This document shows positions 7,976 through 17,100 of a DNA stretch of 64,000 nt, in pieces. The notes under the pieces were generated by a model, which ran no database searches, was not told where the DNA came from, and worked only from the letters and a program-made list of their open reading frames with translations. Each line of letters begins with the position of its first letter. Within the stretch, counting starts at the first letter, position 1. The DNA comes from Psychrobacter maritimus. Lineage in GTDB: Bacteria; Pseudomonadota; Gammaproteobacteria; Pseudomonadales; Moraxellaceae. Made by a program: the position numbers and the translations under genes. The DNA lies in the NCBI RefSeq assembly GCF_904846345.1, contig NZ_CAJHAJ010000003.1, positions 124,001-188,000 of the forward strand, in the 5' to 3' direction.

Positions 7976-9841
7976 CTATATGCTTTCATCTGTACTTTCA
8001 TTGACGTCATGCTGGATGGCAGGGGCAATCAAACGGAAGCAGGTTTTTTTATGTTCCGGAATATAAAGCAGGCGTGCATGATTGGCCTCACAAAACGCTT
8101 GCGATAAGTATAATCCCAAACCTGTGCCAGCTTTATCGGTGGTAAAAAACGGATTAAACAAATGGGTTAAATCCACATCACTAACGCCTGTACCATCATC
8201 CAACACATCAATTATAACATCGTTATCAGCACAATAAATCTCGATTTCCACAATGGCATGAGGGTTAGCATAGCTGCTATGACGTAAACCATTGTTAATT
8301 AAATTGATAAGAATTTGTTCTAACTGGTGCGTGTCAAATGAGATTGTCGGCTGCGTATGGCTGCGTAAAAAAACATCATGACCTTGAAAGTAATTGTCTA
8401 AAAATGTTGGCATCCAATCCGCAAGGACAATCATTTGCTGGTTGGCAATCTGCTGACGAGACAGCTTTAAGACATCTTCAATAATACGATTGACGCGCTT
8501 GGTCTGCGTAAATATCATTTTATAAAGCTCATGGTTGCCAGCCATCTTGTCATTGGTACTTGTGTCGTTATCTGCTGTCTGACTTTCTTCGATATCTTCT
8601 ATTAATAATTGGCTGGCTTGGGAGATTGCTGCTAAAGGATTTCTTATTTCATGGGCAATACTAGCAGTTAGCTGTCCTAAAGAGGCCAATTTTAATTGTT
8701 GGGCACTGGCTTGTTCACGGCGTAAATCTTCTAATATGATTAGCTTGCTGTCATCTTTTAAGGGGATAATCTCGACACGCAGCTTACCGACGACTGAAGC
8801 ATTAGCCACGGCTGGTAACTCATAAATAAAAGTGCGAGATTGCCCAGCTTCTACCGATAAGCAGGCTTCGAGTAATTGCAGATGTTGTGCGCGCAGCTGC
8901 TGCTGAAAATCAGATACGGGTTGGTTATCATTATAGTGTGAGGCTTTTTTCGCTGTCTCGCTTGGGGTTTTTAGCATCTGACTGGTATCGACCGCTTCTG
9001 TTATCACTAGCGGGGAAGGGTTTGGAATACTGAGCAGTTGATGGGCGGCAAGGTTTGCCAGCACAACATGCTTAGAGTCGATGACGATAACGCCATTGAC
9101 CATTTGCGTGATGACTTCTTGATTAATGACGTTTAAGCGTTCGACTTCTTTTGCGTGGCTTGCCGCTACCTTTTCAAGCTGCACCAAACGCTGTGAGATT
9201 GACCAGCTTAAGCCACCCACTGCTAAAAAGCTGGCTGACATCAGTAGCGCGTCACCCAAATTTGCCAAACTCATACTGTTGGCAATGGCATAAAAAAACT
9301 GCTGATAGATAACAAAGATAATCGCAAGCAAGGTAATGATAAGCGCTTGCGAGCTATGTAAAAGCATAAAGCTGGCGGCGACCACCACCATATATAGCAT
9401 GGTCAACTGCAAATCGGGCGCGCCAGCGGTATAAAGTAATAAGCTTAAAATGATGACATCTACTACTAAACCAAAAGCCAGCTGTCGCCGTAGATGCTTG
9501 GTCACCACATAAAATAAACCGAGCAAAATCAGGCTCAGCAGGACATAAAAGCTGAGTGCGGTTTGCTGCAAAAAGCTTGGTAATGATGAGCCATCGCTAG
9601 AGCGAGCCGTGATATAGACCATCAGCATAGAAAACAGGCTGAGAATAAATCGATAGCTGCTATAGATCAAACCCAACCTGCGTAGCTGCGGCAACGGCAA
9701 GGTATCGTCGCGCTGCAAATAATCCGTGATAGCGGTTATAACGCTAGGAGCAGATTTCTTATCCTGCTCATGTTGCTCATGTTGCTTAGACTTTGACGAT
9801 GGCACAGGCTTTGGAGGTTTCATAGGCTTTAAAGTTTTCAC
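7976..9841 (-). CDS. pilS: Sensor histidine kinase PilS
   Basis: PilS is an inner-membrane kinase that senses pilin level and phosphorylates PilR. The 621-residue protein has a charged cytoplasmic N-terminus, about six membrane helices (residues 60-215), a PAS-like segment (about 235-375), the H-box with H397 (SIAHEIRNPLAA), and a GHKL ATPase domain ending in TGLGLYLSQ. Two short Asp/Ser/Asn-rich insertions (about 280-310 and 418-436) make it longer than Pseudomonas PilS. The frame begins with GTG at 9841; ATG 9823, six codons later, is an alternative. It is probably cotranscribed with pilR (153-bp gap). Confidence 0.9.
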   Translation of the reverse strand: MKTLKPMKPPKPVPSSKSKQHEQHEQDKKSAPSVITAITDYLQRDDTLPLPQLRRLGLIYSSYRFILSLFSMLMVYITARSSDGSSLPSFLQQTALSFYVLLSLILLGLFYVVTKHLRRQLAFGLVVDVIILSLLLYTAGAPDLQLTMLYMVVVAASFMLLHSSQALIITLLAIIFVIYQQFFYAIANSMSLANLGDALLMSASFLAVGGLSWSISQRLVQLEKVAASHAKEVERLNVINQEVITQMVNGVIVIDSKHVVLANLAAHQLLSIPNPSPLVITEAVDTSQMLKTPSETAKKASHYNDNQPVSDFQQQLRAQHLQLLEACLSVEAGQSRTFIYELPAVANASVVGKLRVEIIPLKDDSKLIILEDLRREQASAQQLKLASLGQLTASIAHEIRNPLAAISQASQLLIEDIEESQTADNDTSTNDKMAGNHELYKMIFTQTKRVNRIIEDVLKLSRQQIANQQMIVLADWMPTFLDNYFQGHDVFLRSHTQPTISFDTHQLEQILINLINNGLRHSSYANPHAIVEIEIYCADNDVIIDVLDDGTGVSDVDLTHLFNPFFTTDKAGTGLGLYLSQAFCEANHARLLYIPEHKKTCFRLIAPAIQHDVNESTDESI

Positions 9842-9917
9842 TGGCTCTAAAGCCTTTTAAGTTGAGCGTAATAGAAAGGAAGGTACTTACTATGCTTAAT
9901 AACTTATGCTTAGTAAT

Positions 9918-10553
9918 TTACGGTTGAATAAGACCATGACGAATGGCCAGATGGGTTAATTTCACATCGCTATCGACGCCGACTTTTTCATAAATACGAT
10001 AGCGATAAGTGTTGATTGTTTTTACACTGACAAACAACTGATCAGCGATTTGCTGCGGACTTTGGCAGTTGACTACCATCATAGCGACTTGTTTTTCGCG
10101 GTCACTTAATAAGTCAAAAGGCGAGCTGGCGTTATCTGAAAGGAGCACGTCCGCTAATTGCTCGGCGACGTCTTGGCTAAAATAGCGCCCACCTTGATAG
10201 ATTTTTTTGACCGCGCGTATCATCTCATCAAGCGGCGTACCTTTGGTAATATAACCATTAACGCCCGCTTTGATGAGCATCGAAGGATAAGGCTGCGCCG
10301 ACATACTGCTGACGGCCAATATTTTGATGCCCATATCCAGCTGAACCAAGCGTTTGGTTGCTTCAAGACCGCCAATGTTGGGCATATTGACATCCAGCAA
10401 TATCACATCAGGGCGCAGCTGTTTTGCCATTTTAATCGCCATATCGCCGCTATCTGCCTCGCCGACGACTTCGATATCGGCACTATCTGCCAACATACGG
10501 CTAATGCCCATCCGCACCAAATCATGATCATCTACTACTAATACTCGAATCAT
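9918..10553 (-). CDS. gacA: NarL/FixJ-type response regulator, GacA/UvrY-like
   Basis: GacA, paired with the GacS/BarA kinase, activates small RNAs that titrate CsrA/RsmA in gammaproteobacteria. The 211-residue product begins MIRVLVVDDHDLVRMGISRML, as in GacA. D54 sits in ILLDVNMPNIGGLEAT, and a LuxR-type helix-turn-helix occupies about 145-205 (LSDREKQVAMMVVNCQS and VKTINTYRYRIYEKV, both GacA-like). It ends 76 bp before pilS on the same strand, so co-expression with pilSR is possible. The GacA name rests on overall resemblance; a gacS gene is not in the window. Confidence 0.85.
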   Translation of the reverse strand: MIRVLVVDDHDLVRMGISRMLADSADIEVVGEADSGDMAIKMAKQLRPDVILLDVNMPNIGGLEATKRLVQLDMGIKILAVSSMSAQPYPSMLIKAGVNGYITKGTPLDEMIRAVKKIYQGGRYFSQDVAEQLADVLLSDNASSPFDLLSDREKQVAMMVVNCQSPQQIADQLFVSVKTINTYRYRIYEKVGVDSDVKLTHLAIRHGLIQP

Positions 10554-11002
10554 AGTTATACTCTTTTCTATCTGTCAGAATAAAGGGCGCACTGCTAATG
10601 TTAAGCTGCTTAGCGTGTCTTACTTTGGATGCTTTATTGAAATACTCTAAAAATTCGCTACTATAAGTATATCAATTAACAAAGACACTGATATTATGCG
10701 TCATAGTTTAATATTAACTTTGCAATTAAGAGGTTATAAGCTTAAATGTAAGTCTATATTGCGCCAGTGTTAATAAATATTGCTGTAATATAAAGTAAAT
10801 GTAGTAAAGTTTGAATGTGGCTAAAAAATGACATCTAATTGATTTAGTAGATTAAACTTAAATGCAAACCATGATACACTAAAAATACAAAAACTCTATG
10901 TGAGTATCTACAAACACATCCATAAACGCTACGTACGTGGTTGCTGTTAGTGAGTATGTAACTGACTCTCTAACTAATGGCAACGCGGCAGCAGGAGGCA
11001 TA
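10554..11002. other. Intergenic region between gacA-like and PBP7-like genes
   Basis: This AT-rich divergent spacer of about 450 bp must hold promoters for both genes. A possible -10 (GATACACT) lies near 10871. No repeat, hairpin or RNA gene is recognised. Confidence 0.4.
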
Positions 11003-12112
11003 ATGAAGCAACTACCATTAACCAAACAGCAATTAATCGCTGCTCTGATTTCATTGAGTTTGGGCAGTGTTGCACAAGCCGCACTTACAATTAATGGTGG
11101 TTCTAGCTCAGAGTCTAGCGCTCGTGTGAGCTGGGGCGGTGCCGATAGCCTGTCTGAAGCTCGCAGTATCATGTATAAAGCCAATAATAGTAATAGCGGC
11201 TCGGCGATTAAAAAAGTAGATAACGGTCACGGTACCACCAACATTACCAATACCCGTACGTTTGGTAATAGTAATAACAGCTTTAACAATACGACTAACG
11301 CCAACAGCTATAACACCACCTATCGTGGCAGTTTTGGCAGTAGTAGTATGATTCCAATCAGCACCGATTCGCGCAGTGTTGCGGTCATCGATGCTGAAAC
11401 GGGCGAATCTATCTACGAAAAAGACGCTGATATTGCTCGTCCAATGGCCAGTATCACCAAAGTCATGACGGCGATGGTAGTTTTAGATGCTGGTCTCGAC
11501 ATGCGTGAAGAGCTTACCCTTGACCCAGAAGATTTCGTCGGCCCTAAACGCGCCAGCTCGAACCTTAAATCGGGCGACCGCCTAAACCGTGCTGAGATGT
11601 TACTGATGGCATTAATGAAATCAGAAAATCCTGCGGCAAAAAGTCTAGCGCGTAATTATCCAGGCGGTTATAGTGCCTTTATCCGTGCGATGAATCGCAA
11701 AGCGCAAGACTTGGGTATGACTACTGCTTTCTTCGGTGATCCAACCGGTCTTGATAAGCGTAACGTTGCTTCGTCAAATGATTTGGTAAAAATGGTGCGT
11801 GCTGCTGGTAATTACGATGTCATTCGTCGTTTTTCTACCACCAAAAGCTACGACTTTTATGTCTCTAACTTTTCAAGCGGCAACCGTACTTATAAAGCCA
11901 ATAACACCAGCAGCTTAGTGCGTGATGGTAGCTATCCGATTGGTATCTCAAAAACAGGCTTTATTAATGAAGCTGGTCGTTGTGTCGTGATGGAAACACG
12001 CGTTAATAATCGCCCTGCCATTATTGTGATTTTAGGCGCAAACAGCTCAGCGACACGTTGGGGCGATGCTAAAAACATTTTAAACAGCTTGGCGACTCGC
12101 CGTACGGTATAA
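11003..12112 (+). CDS. pbpG: D-alanyl-D-alanine endopeptidase, PBP7 type
   Basis: This is a periplasmic serine peptidase of the S11 family that cleaves DD-crosslinks in peptidoglycan. I take ATG 11003, which follows GGAGG, instead of the longer frame from 10937. The 369-residue product then starts with a clean signal peptide (cleavage near VAQA, about residue 26). A polar Asn/Ser/Thr/Gly-rich spacer (about 30-115) precedes the catalytic domain, which has S150-x-x-K153 (SITK), S207-E-N (SENPAAK) and K317-T-G (KTGF). The long Asn-rich spacer is unusual. A carboxypeptidase (DacA/DacC-like) is a less likely alternative. A terminator follows. Confidence 0.87.
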   Translation: MKQLPLTKQQLIAALISLSLGSVAQAALTINGGSSSESSARVSWGGADSLSEARSIMYKANNSNSGSAIKKVDNGHGTTNITNTRTFGNSNNSFNNTTNANSYNTTYRGSFGSSSMIPISTDSRSVAVIDAETGESIYEKDADIARPMASITKVMTAMVVLDAGLDMREELTLDPEDFVGPKRASSNLKSGDRLNRAEMLLMALMKSENPAAKSLARNYPGGYSAFIRAMNRKAQDLGMTTAFFGDPTGLDKRNVASSNDLVKMVRAAGNYDVIRRFSTTKSYDFYVSNFSSGNRTYKANNTSSLVRDGSYPIGISKTGFINEAGRCVVMETRVNNRPAIIVILGANSSATRWGDAKNILNSLATRRTV

Positions 12113-12134
12113 GCTTGCTGTTTTAGTATTTATA

Positions 12135-12167
12135 AAAAAGGCTGTTATGCGATATAACAGCCTTTTT
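12135..12167 (+). terminator. Intrinsic terminator after pbpG
   Basis: AAAAAGGCTGTTAT pairs with ATAACAGCCTTTTT around a 5-nt loop. Confidence 0.9.
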
Positions 12168-12205
12168 ATTGTGTTGAATTTAGGGCGTCTTTTAGGAAAA
12201 GTTAT

Positions 12206-12877
12206 ATGATTCAAGCATCGACTGTTACGCGAGCTCCCAAATTATACTTACTCACCAATGATGATGAGTTTGCAGTTTTATATGCCAAGTTAGAAGCAGC
12301 ATTCGCGACAGGGTTGATAGCGCTATTGCAAATTCGCCGTAAAAAGACTTTACAGCTGCCTGATGGCGCCACAAAACTCTATGATGAAGCGCTGCAAATA
12401 GTCCGTTTGGCAAAAACTTATGATGTCCCAGTGGTTATTAATGATGATATAAAACTTGCCGAAAAACTTGGTGTTGGTGTGCATTTAGGTCAGCAAGATG
12501 GCGATATTAATGATGCTAAATGTCAACTAGCACCCAAACAGATTATCGGTCGTACTTGTCATGGTGATATAGATTTAGTCAAAGAAGCCAAAAAAGAGGG
12601 CGCAAGCTATGCGGCGATGGGGGCGGTTTTTGCCTCAAGCACCAAGCCTAATGCCAATATTATCTCACGCCAAGAGCTTATTGATGGCTGTCAGCAAGGG
12701 ATTGATATATGTGTGATTGGAGGCTTAAGCGCAGAAAATATCGTTGAGCTGGCAGGTTTTCCGATTGCTTATGTGGCGGTCGTTGGGGATATTATGGACT
12801 TGCCTGTGCAGCAAATCGCTGCGCGTTGTCAGCAATGGCAGCAGGCGCTCGATACTTGGCGTACGCCTGCGGTATAA
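12206..12877 (+). CDS. thiE: Thiamine-phosphate synthase
   Basis: ThiE joins HMP-pyrophosphate and the thiazole phosphate to make thiamine monophosphate. The 223-residue product has the TIM-barrel landmarks: QIRRK near residue 45, VVINDD about 75, HLGQQDGD about 95, a phosphate-binding GRTCHG, then GAVFASSTKPNA, and IGGLSAENI near the C terminus. AGGA lies 10 bases before ATG 12206. It is a single gene, convergent with the DksA-like gene 28 bp away. No TPP riboswitch is seen upstream. Confidence 0.88.
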   Translation: MIQASTVTRAPKLYLLTNDDEFAVLYAKLEAAFATGLIALLQIRRKKTLQLPDGATKLYDEALQIVRLAKTYDVPVVINDDIKLAEKLGVGVHLGQQDGDINDAKCQLAPKQIIGRTCHGDIDLVKEAKKEGASYAAMGAVFASSTKPNANIISRQELIDGCQQGIDICVIGGLSAENIVELAGFPIAYVAVVGDIMDLPVQQIAARCQQWQQALDTWRTPAV

Positions 12878-12905
12878 ACGATAAAGTTAAAATAAGGCTG
12901 AAGTG

Positions 12906-13235
12906 TTACTCAGCGTGTTCCATACAGAGAGTCGCGTAAGGTAATGCTTTTAAGCGTTGTTCTTCAATTTTCTCGCCGCATACTTCACATTCACCATAAG
13001 TGCCATTTTCAATACGACTTAGGGCGTTTTCAACATAGACTAAACTTTGACGCGCTTCGCCCATTAAGTTTGTGCGCATGTCGTTTTGACGGTAAGAGAT
13101 AGCTTGATCTTCCCAATGTTCATTGAGGTCATCTTGTGGGTTTTGGATATGATCCTCGATTTTATTGATACGAGTCTCATACTCTTCTTTGAGTTTTAAT
13201 AGTTCTTGTTTGGCCGTTTTAAGGTCGATACTCAT
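12906..13235 (-). CDS. DksA/TraR-type zinc-finger protein
   Basis: DksA-family proteins insert a coiled coil into the RNA polymerase secondary channel and alter transcription, often with ppGpp. The 109-residue product has a helical coiled-coil part (about 1-80) and a C-terminal zinc finger with C-E-V-C, then RLKALPYATLC-M-E-H. The fourth ligand position is therefore His instead of Cys. It is shorter than DksA proper (about 150 residues) and lacks its N-terminal part, so a DksA paralogue (stress-type, TraR/YocK-like) is more likely than DksA itself. It is divergent from pgk. Confidence 0.82.
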   Translation of the reverse strand: MSIDLKTAKQELLKLKEEYETRINKIEDHIQNPQDDLNEHWEDQAISYRQNDMRTNLMGEARQSLVYVENALSRIENGTYGECEVCGEKIEEQRLKALPYATLCMEHAE

Positions 13236-13366
13236 TGGGTTCTCCTAATGGGTTATTTTTATTGTTGGGGTCATTAATTATTACTAGCAGTTTATTATCA
13301 CTAACCGCTTTATCATAAACAGCCTAACGAGTGAGTACCACCACGAAATGTTACTGATTTTTATCG

Positions 13367-13411
13367 AAATTTCGCCCATTTTTTATCGTCTAAGCTTACT
13401 GGGCGAAATTT
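13367..13411. promoter_or_regulatory. 12-bp inverted repeat between dksA-like gene and pgk
   Basis: AAATTTCGCCCA (13367-13378) is repeated inverted as TGGGCGAAATTT (13400-13411) with a 21-bp spacer. It lies in the divergent promoter region. An operator or an extruded hairpin is possible; no T tract follows, so it is not a typical terminator. Confidence 0.5.
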
Positions 13412-13444
13412 ATGCCGGTTCTTTATGAGCATCTGCTAGAAAAC

Positions 13445-13453
13445 TGCTAGAAT
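13445..13453 (+). promoter_or_regulatory. Possible extended -10 of pgk
   Basis: TGCTAGAAT fits an extended -10 element upstream of pgk. No clear -35 is visible at the expected spacing, so the call is tentative. Confidence 0.4.
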
Positions 13454-13605
13454 ACACCGCCGCAAATTCTTGTTGGGTTGTCTTTATAACACCACAAGTA
13501 ACAACAGCCAAAGAGCAACCCATTAGATAATTTGAATAATATTATTTAGACATTAATAAAAAGCCACACGGCAGATTAACCATAGATGATGCATAGGAGC
13601 AGGTA

Positions 13606-14820
13606 ATGAATTTTTTGCGTATGAGTGAGCTGAGCTTAACCGATAAAGTGGTATTGATTCGTGAAGACTTAAATGTGCCTATTAAAAACGGTAAAGTCAG
13701 CAGTGACGCTCGCCTGCAAGCCAGTTTGCCTACCATTAAAATGGCGCTAGAAAAAGGCGCGGCGGTGATTGTCTGCTCACACCTTGGTCGTCCGACTGAA
13801 GGCAACCCTGAAGCCATATATTCGCTCGCACCGGTCGCTGAGTATCTAACCGATAAATTAGCCGCACAACTATCAAAGCCAGTAAGCTTAAACACTGACT
13901 ATTTGACTGCAGGCGTGACAATCAACGCCGGCGAAGTCGTATTACTAGAAAACGTGCGCTTCAATAAAGGCGAGAAGAAAAACGAGGCAGATTTGGCGCA
14001 GAAATACGCTGAGTTGTGCGACGTATTTGTCATGGATGCCTTTGGCACTGCCCACCGTGCGCAAGCATCGACAGAAGGCGTGACCCAAGCCATGCATCAA
14101 GCAGGCAAAGTAGCTTGCGCCGGACCTTTATTGGCAGCAGAGCTTGATGCGTTGAGCTTAGCACTTGAAACGCCTGCACAGCCGATGCTAGCAATCGTTG
14201 GTGGCTCGAAAGTATCGACTAAGCTTGAAGTCTTGCACAGCTTGGCTGAAGTCTGCTCGCAGATTATCGTCGGCGGCGGTATTGCCAACACTTTCCTAGC
14301 AGCTAAAGGTTATAGCGTTGGCGCTTCTTTATATGAGGCGGACTTGGTGGACACTGCTCGTGACATCATGAGTAAAACTGAGATTTTATTACCTGAGTAT
14401 GTAGTCGTTGCTGATAAAAATGACATCAACTTTGATGACTTTACCGGCTCATTACAACAAGCTGCTGCGACTATCAAATCTGTCGATGCGATTGGCGATA
14501 ATGACATGATCTTAGACATCGCGCCAGCAAGTGCTAAGCAGTTGGCTGATGCTATCATCAAGGCAAAAACCATCTTATGGAATGGTCCGGTCGGCGTTTT
14601 TGAAGTCGATGCTTTCGGTCATGGCACCCAAATCGTAGCAAATGCTGTTAAAGACAGCCAAGGTTTCTCGATTGCTGGCGGCGGCGATACCTTAGCGGCG
14701 ATTGATAAATATCAAGTGGCTGATGGTGTCAGCTATATGTCAACAGGCGGCGGCGCATTCTTAGAATTTGTAGAAGGTAAGGTGTTACCTGCTGTTGCTG
14801 CCTTACAAATCCAGGAATAG
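13606..14820 (+). CDS. pgk: Phosphoglycerate kinase
   Basis: Pgk transfers phosphate between 1,3-bisphosphoglycerate and ADP. The 404-residue product shows RADLNVP-like REDLNVP near residue 20, the substrate loop SHLGRPTEG, the hinge-region VGGSKVSTK, and the nucleotide-site stretches WNGPVGVFE and [20 protein letters not shown] stands before ATG 13606, and the first residues match the Escherichia coli start. Downstream on the same strand come a small lipoprotein gene and fba. No pyruvate kinase lies between, unlike in some relatives. Confidence 0.97.
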   Translation: MNFLRMSELSLTDKVVLIREDLNVPIKNGKVSSDARLQASLPTIKMALEKGAAVIVCSHLGRPTEGNPEAIYSLAPVAEYLTDKLAAQLSKPVSLNTDYLTAGVTINAGEVVLLENVRFNKGEKKNEADLAQKYAELCDVFVMDAFGTAHRAQASTEGVTQAMHQAGKVACAGPLLAAELDALSLALETPAQPMLAIVGGSKVSTKLEVLHSLAEVCSQIIVGGGIANTFLAAKGYSVGASLYEADLVDTARDIMSKTEILLPEYVVVADKNDINFDDFTGSLQQAAATIKSVDAIGDNDMILDIAPASAKQLADAIIKAKTILWNGPVGVFEVDAFGHGTQIVANAVKDSQGFSIAGGGDTLAAIDKYQVADGVSYMSTGGGAFLEFVEGKVLPAVAALQIQE

Positions 14821-14925
14821 CGCTTAACGATACTTCAGCAGTTGAGTAACAGTAGACGTACAACTTATCGTGAGCATCTAGGTTAGGCTATAAAAAGTTA
14901 GGCCATATAAATAATAAAGTATAAG

Positions 14926-14996
14926 GTGACCGCTATGCTTAGCTTTCAGTTGATGCTTAACCTGTCAATATGAAAGCAAGAAGTAAGAGTGGTCAC
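14926..14996. other. Nested inverted repeats after pgk
   Basis: Outer arms GTGACC (14926-14931) and GGTCAC (14991-14996) enclose inner arms GCTTTCA (14942-14948) and TGAAAGC (14971-14977). The roughly 70-nt segment could fold as an RNA. It has no U tract and no family match that I recognise. Confidence 0.35.
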
Positions 14997-15119
14997 TGAT
15001 TATTATTAAGTGGTAATTATTTGTTTCTATACTGAAAATTGTTATTGCATGTCTAATTTGCACTCTATAAAATAGCGCAAATCATGTATTTGGCATGCTT
15101 TATTTACGAGAGGTTTATT

Positions 15120-15506
15120 ATGTTAAAACGTCATTTATTACTTGCTAGCGTACTTGCTGGTACTTTTGCAATCACTGCATGTAGCCAAGAAACACAAGAT
15201 AAAACGGCAGCTGCTGCTGATTCTGCTGCTGAAGATACTGCTGCTAACACTGATGCTGCCGCTGCTGAAACAGAAGCTGCTGCTGCTGAAGCTGAAGTTG
15301 CTGCTCAAAACGCCGGTACTGAAGTTGCCGAAGGCGCTGAAACTGCCGGTGCTGCTGCTACTGATGCACTAGCAAATACTGGCGAAGCGGTTGTGGTAGG
15401 CGCCAATGAAGCCGTGTCCGCTACTGCTGGCGTGGTTGCCGATGGCGCAGCTGCTGTTGAAGATAAAGCCAGTGAAAACGCAGTAGAAGCAGAGCAACAG
15501 TACTAA
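15120..15506 (+). CDS. Small Ala/Glu-rich lipoprotein
   Basis: The frame is read from ATG 15120 behind GAGAGG, giving 128 residues. A lipoprotein signal peptide ends in FAITAC-S, so Cys21 should be lipidated and the protein held in the envelope. The mature part is almost entirely Ala, Glu, Thr, Val and Gly, in loosely repeating alanine-rich blocks with helical, amphipathic potential, somewhat like Lpp or CsbD/YtxH-like stress proteins. No defined domain is recognised and the function is unknown. It has its own terminator and sits between pgk and fba without obvious link to glycolysis. Confidence 0.75.
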   Translation: MLKRHLLLASVLAGTFAITACSQETQDKTAAAADSAAEDTAANTDAAAAETEAAAAEAEVAAQNAGTEVAEGAETAGAAATDALANTGEAVVVGANEAVSATAGVVADGAAAVEDKASENAVEAEQQY

Positions 15507-15571
15507 TTAGTAGTTTTAATTTTAAGCATTGGTTATAAATACTAATTGCTTTATAAGCCCTCAAAATATGT

Positions 15572-15602
15572 AAAAAGCTTTGGTAATAGCCAAGGCTTTT
15601 TT
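15572..15602 (+). terminator. Intrinsic terminator after the small lipoprotein gene
   Basis: AAAAAGCTTTGG pairs with CCAAGGCTTTTTT (including G-U pairs) around a 6-nt loop. Confidence 0.85.
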
Positions 15603-15789
15603 GTATTTAAAACATTCATCTAGCACAGCCAAATCAAAGATATAAGGTATTTGGTTTTATACGTATTTTTAATAGAGCTGTATAGGCGATAAGTCCTACC
15701 AAATAGATTGATAAAAACCGACCGTATTTTTTATAAATTAAGCAAAGAAATAAATAGTCGGCTAAGCGCTACGAAGCGGTGACAATTTT

Positions 15790-15798
15790 TGCTATAAT
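15790..15798 (+). promoter_or_regulatory. Extended -10 element upstream of fba
   Basis: TGCTATAAT is a consensus extended -10. It lies about 145 bp upstream of fba, implying a long 5' leader. No good -35 is apparent. Confidence 0.5.
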
Positions 15799-15943
15799 CA
15801 CGGCGTAATAATTACGATAAAAAACACCGGTTTTTCGCTGGTCTGGCTATATAAAGCTAGGATTTTAGGGCAATTGTTGCAACATCGTATTTTTAAGAAT
15901 GATTTCTTAATATCATATTCAAAATTTAATCAGAGAGCGTCTT

Positions 15944-16981
15944 ATGGCTTTAATATCGTTACGTCAACTTCTAGATCATGCCGCCGAGCACAGCTACGGT
16001 GTTCCTGCCTTTAACGTCAATAACTTAGAGCAGATGCGTGCAATCATGATGGCGGCCGACGCCTGTGACTCACCTGTCATCGTTCAAGCCAGTGCCGGCG
16101 CTCGTAGTTATGCAGGTTCTGCGTTTTTACGTCATCTGATTATTGCGGCGATTGAAGAGTGGCCACATATTCCTGTAGTGATGCATCAAGATCATGGTAT
16201 GTCACCTGCTATTTGCCAGCGCTCAATTCAGCAGGGCTTTTCATCAGTAATGATGGATGGATCGCTTGGTGAAGATGGCAAAACGCCAATGGATTATGAT
16301 TATAACGCTAGCGTGACTCGCGAAGTGGTCAAAATGGCGCACGCGTGCGGTGTCTCTGTCGAAGGCGAAATCGGTTGCTTGGGCAGTCTTGAGACCGGTA
16401 TGGCAGGCGAAGAAGACGGCTCAGGCGCAGAAGGCGTGCTTGATCACGAGCAACTATTGACCAGCGCTGATGAAGCCGAGCAGTTTGTTAAAGATACCAA
16501 CGTCGATGCCCTAGCCATCGCTATCGGTACCAGTCATGGTGCGTATAAATTCACCCGTCCACCGACAGGCGATATCTTATCCATTGAGCGCGTAAAAGAG
16601 ATTCATGCCCGTATCCCGCATACCCATTTGGTCATGCATGGCTCGTCGTCAGTACCGCAAGAGTGGCTAAAAGTTATCAATGAAAACGGCGGTAACATCG
16701 GTGAGACTTATGGTGTACCGGTTGAGCAAATTGTTGAAGCGATTAAGCATGGTGTGCGTAAGGTAAATATCGATACTGATTTGCGTTTGGCATCAACGGG
16801 TGCAATCCGTAAATTCCTTGCAGAAAACCCAAGCGAATTTGATCCACGTAAATACTTTAAAGCTTCTATGGTTGCGATGTCAGATATCTGTACCAATCGC
16901 TTTGAAGCCTTTGGTTCTGCTGGTCAAGCACATAAGATTCGTCCAGTTAGCCTTGAAGGTATGGTCGATTTTTATAAATAA
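15944..16981 (+). CDS. fba: Fructose-bisphosphate aldolase, class II
   Basis: This zinc enzyme cleaves fructose-1,6-bisphosphate to two triose phosphates. The 345-residue product is of the Calvin-cycle (CbbA-like) subtype: it begins [16 protein letters not shown], has zinc-ligand histidines in MHQDHGMS and HGSSSVP, the glutamate-rich [13 protein letters not shown] segment, and the phosphate-binding [11 protein letters not shown] and [11 protein letters not shown]. It is single-copy in the window. The leader is about 145 nt if the promoter at 15790 is right. ruvA follows 119 bp downstream. Confidence 0.96.
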   Translation: MALISLRQLLDHAAEHSYGVPAFNVNNLEQMRAIMMAADACDSPVIVQASAGARSYAGSAFLRHLIIAAIEEWPHIPVVMHQDHGMSPAICQRSIQQGFSSVMMDGSLGEDGKTPMDYDYNASVTREVVKMAHACGVSVEGEIGCLGSLETGMAGEEDGSGAEGVLDHEQLLTSADEAEQFVKDTNVDALAIAIGTSHGAYKFTRPPTGDILSIERVKEIHARIPHTHLVMHGSSSVPQEWLKVINENGGNIGETYGVPVEQIVEAIKHGVRKVNIDTDLRLASTGAIRKFLAENPSEFDPRKYFKASMVAMSDICTNRFEAFGSAGQAHKIRPVSLEGMVDFYK

Positions 16982-17100
16982 GCGTTGCCAATAAGATATG
17001 CTCATTTAGTCATAGCGGCGCAGCGTATTTTTAGCGCAGCTTCTATATTTAAGCTTTGTACTTATGTACTGTACGTCGGTTCTATAAAAGGTGGTAGATG

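Noticed and set aside
10158-10541. 127-codon plus-strand ORF antisense to the GacA-like gene
   Set aside because: The opposite strand encodes a clearly conserved response regulator, and the ORF has no ribosome site or recognisable domain.
12178-12205. TPP riboswitch upstream of thiE
   Set aside because: The leader after the pbpG terminator is too short and lacks the conserved CTGAGA and thi-box elements.
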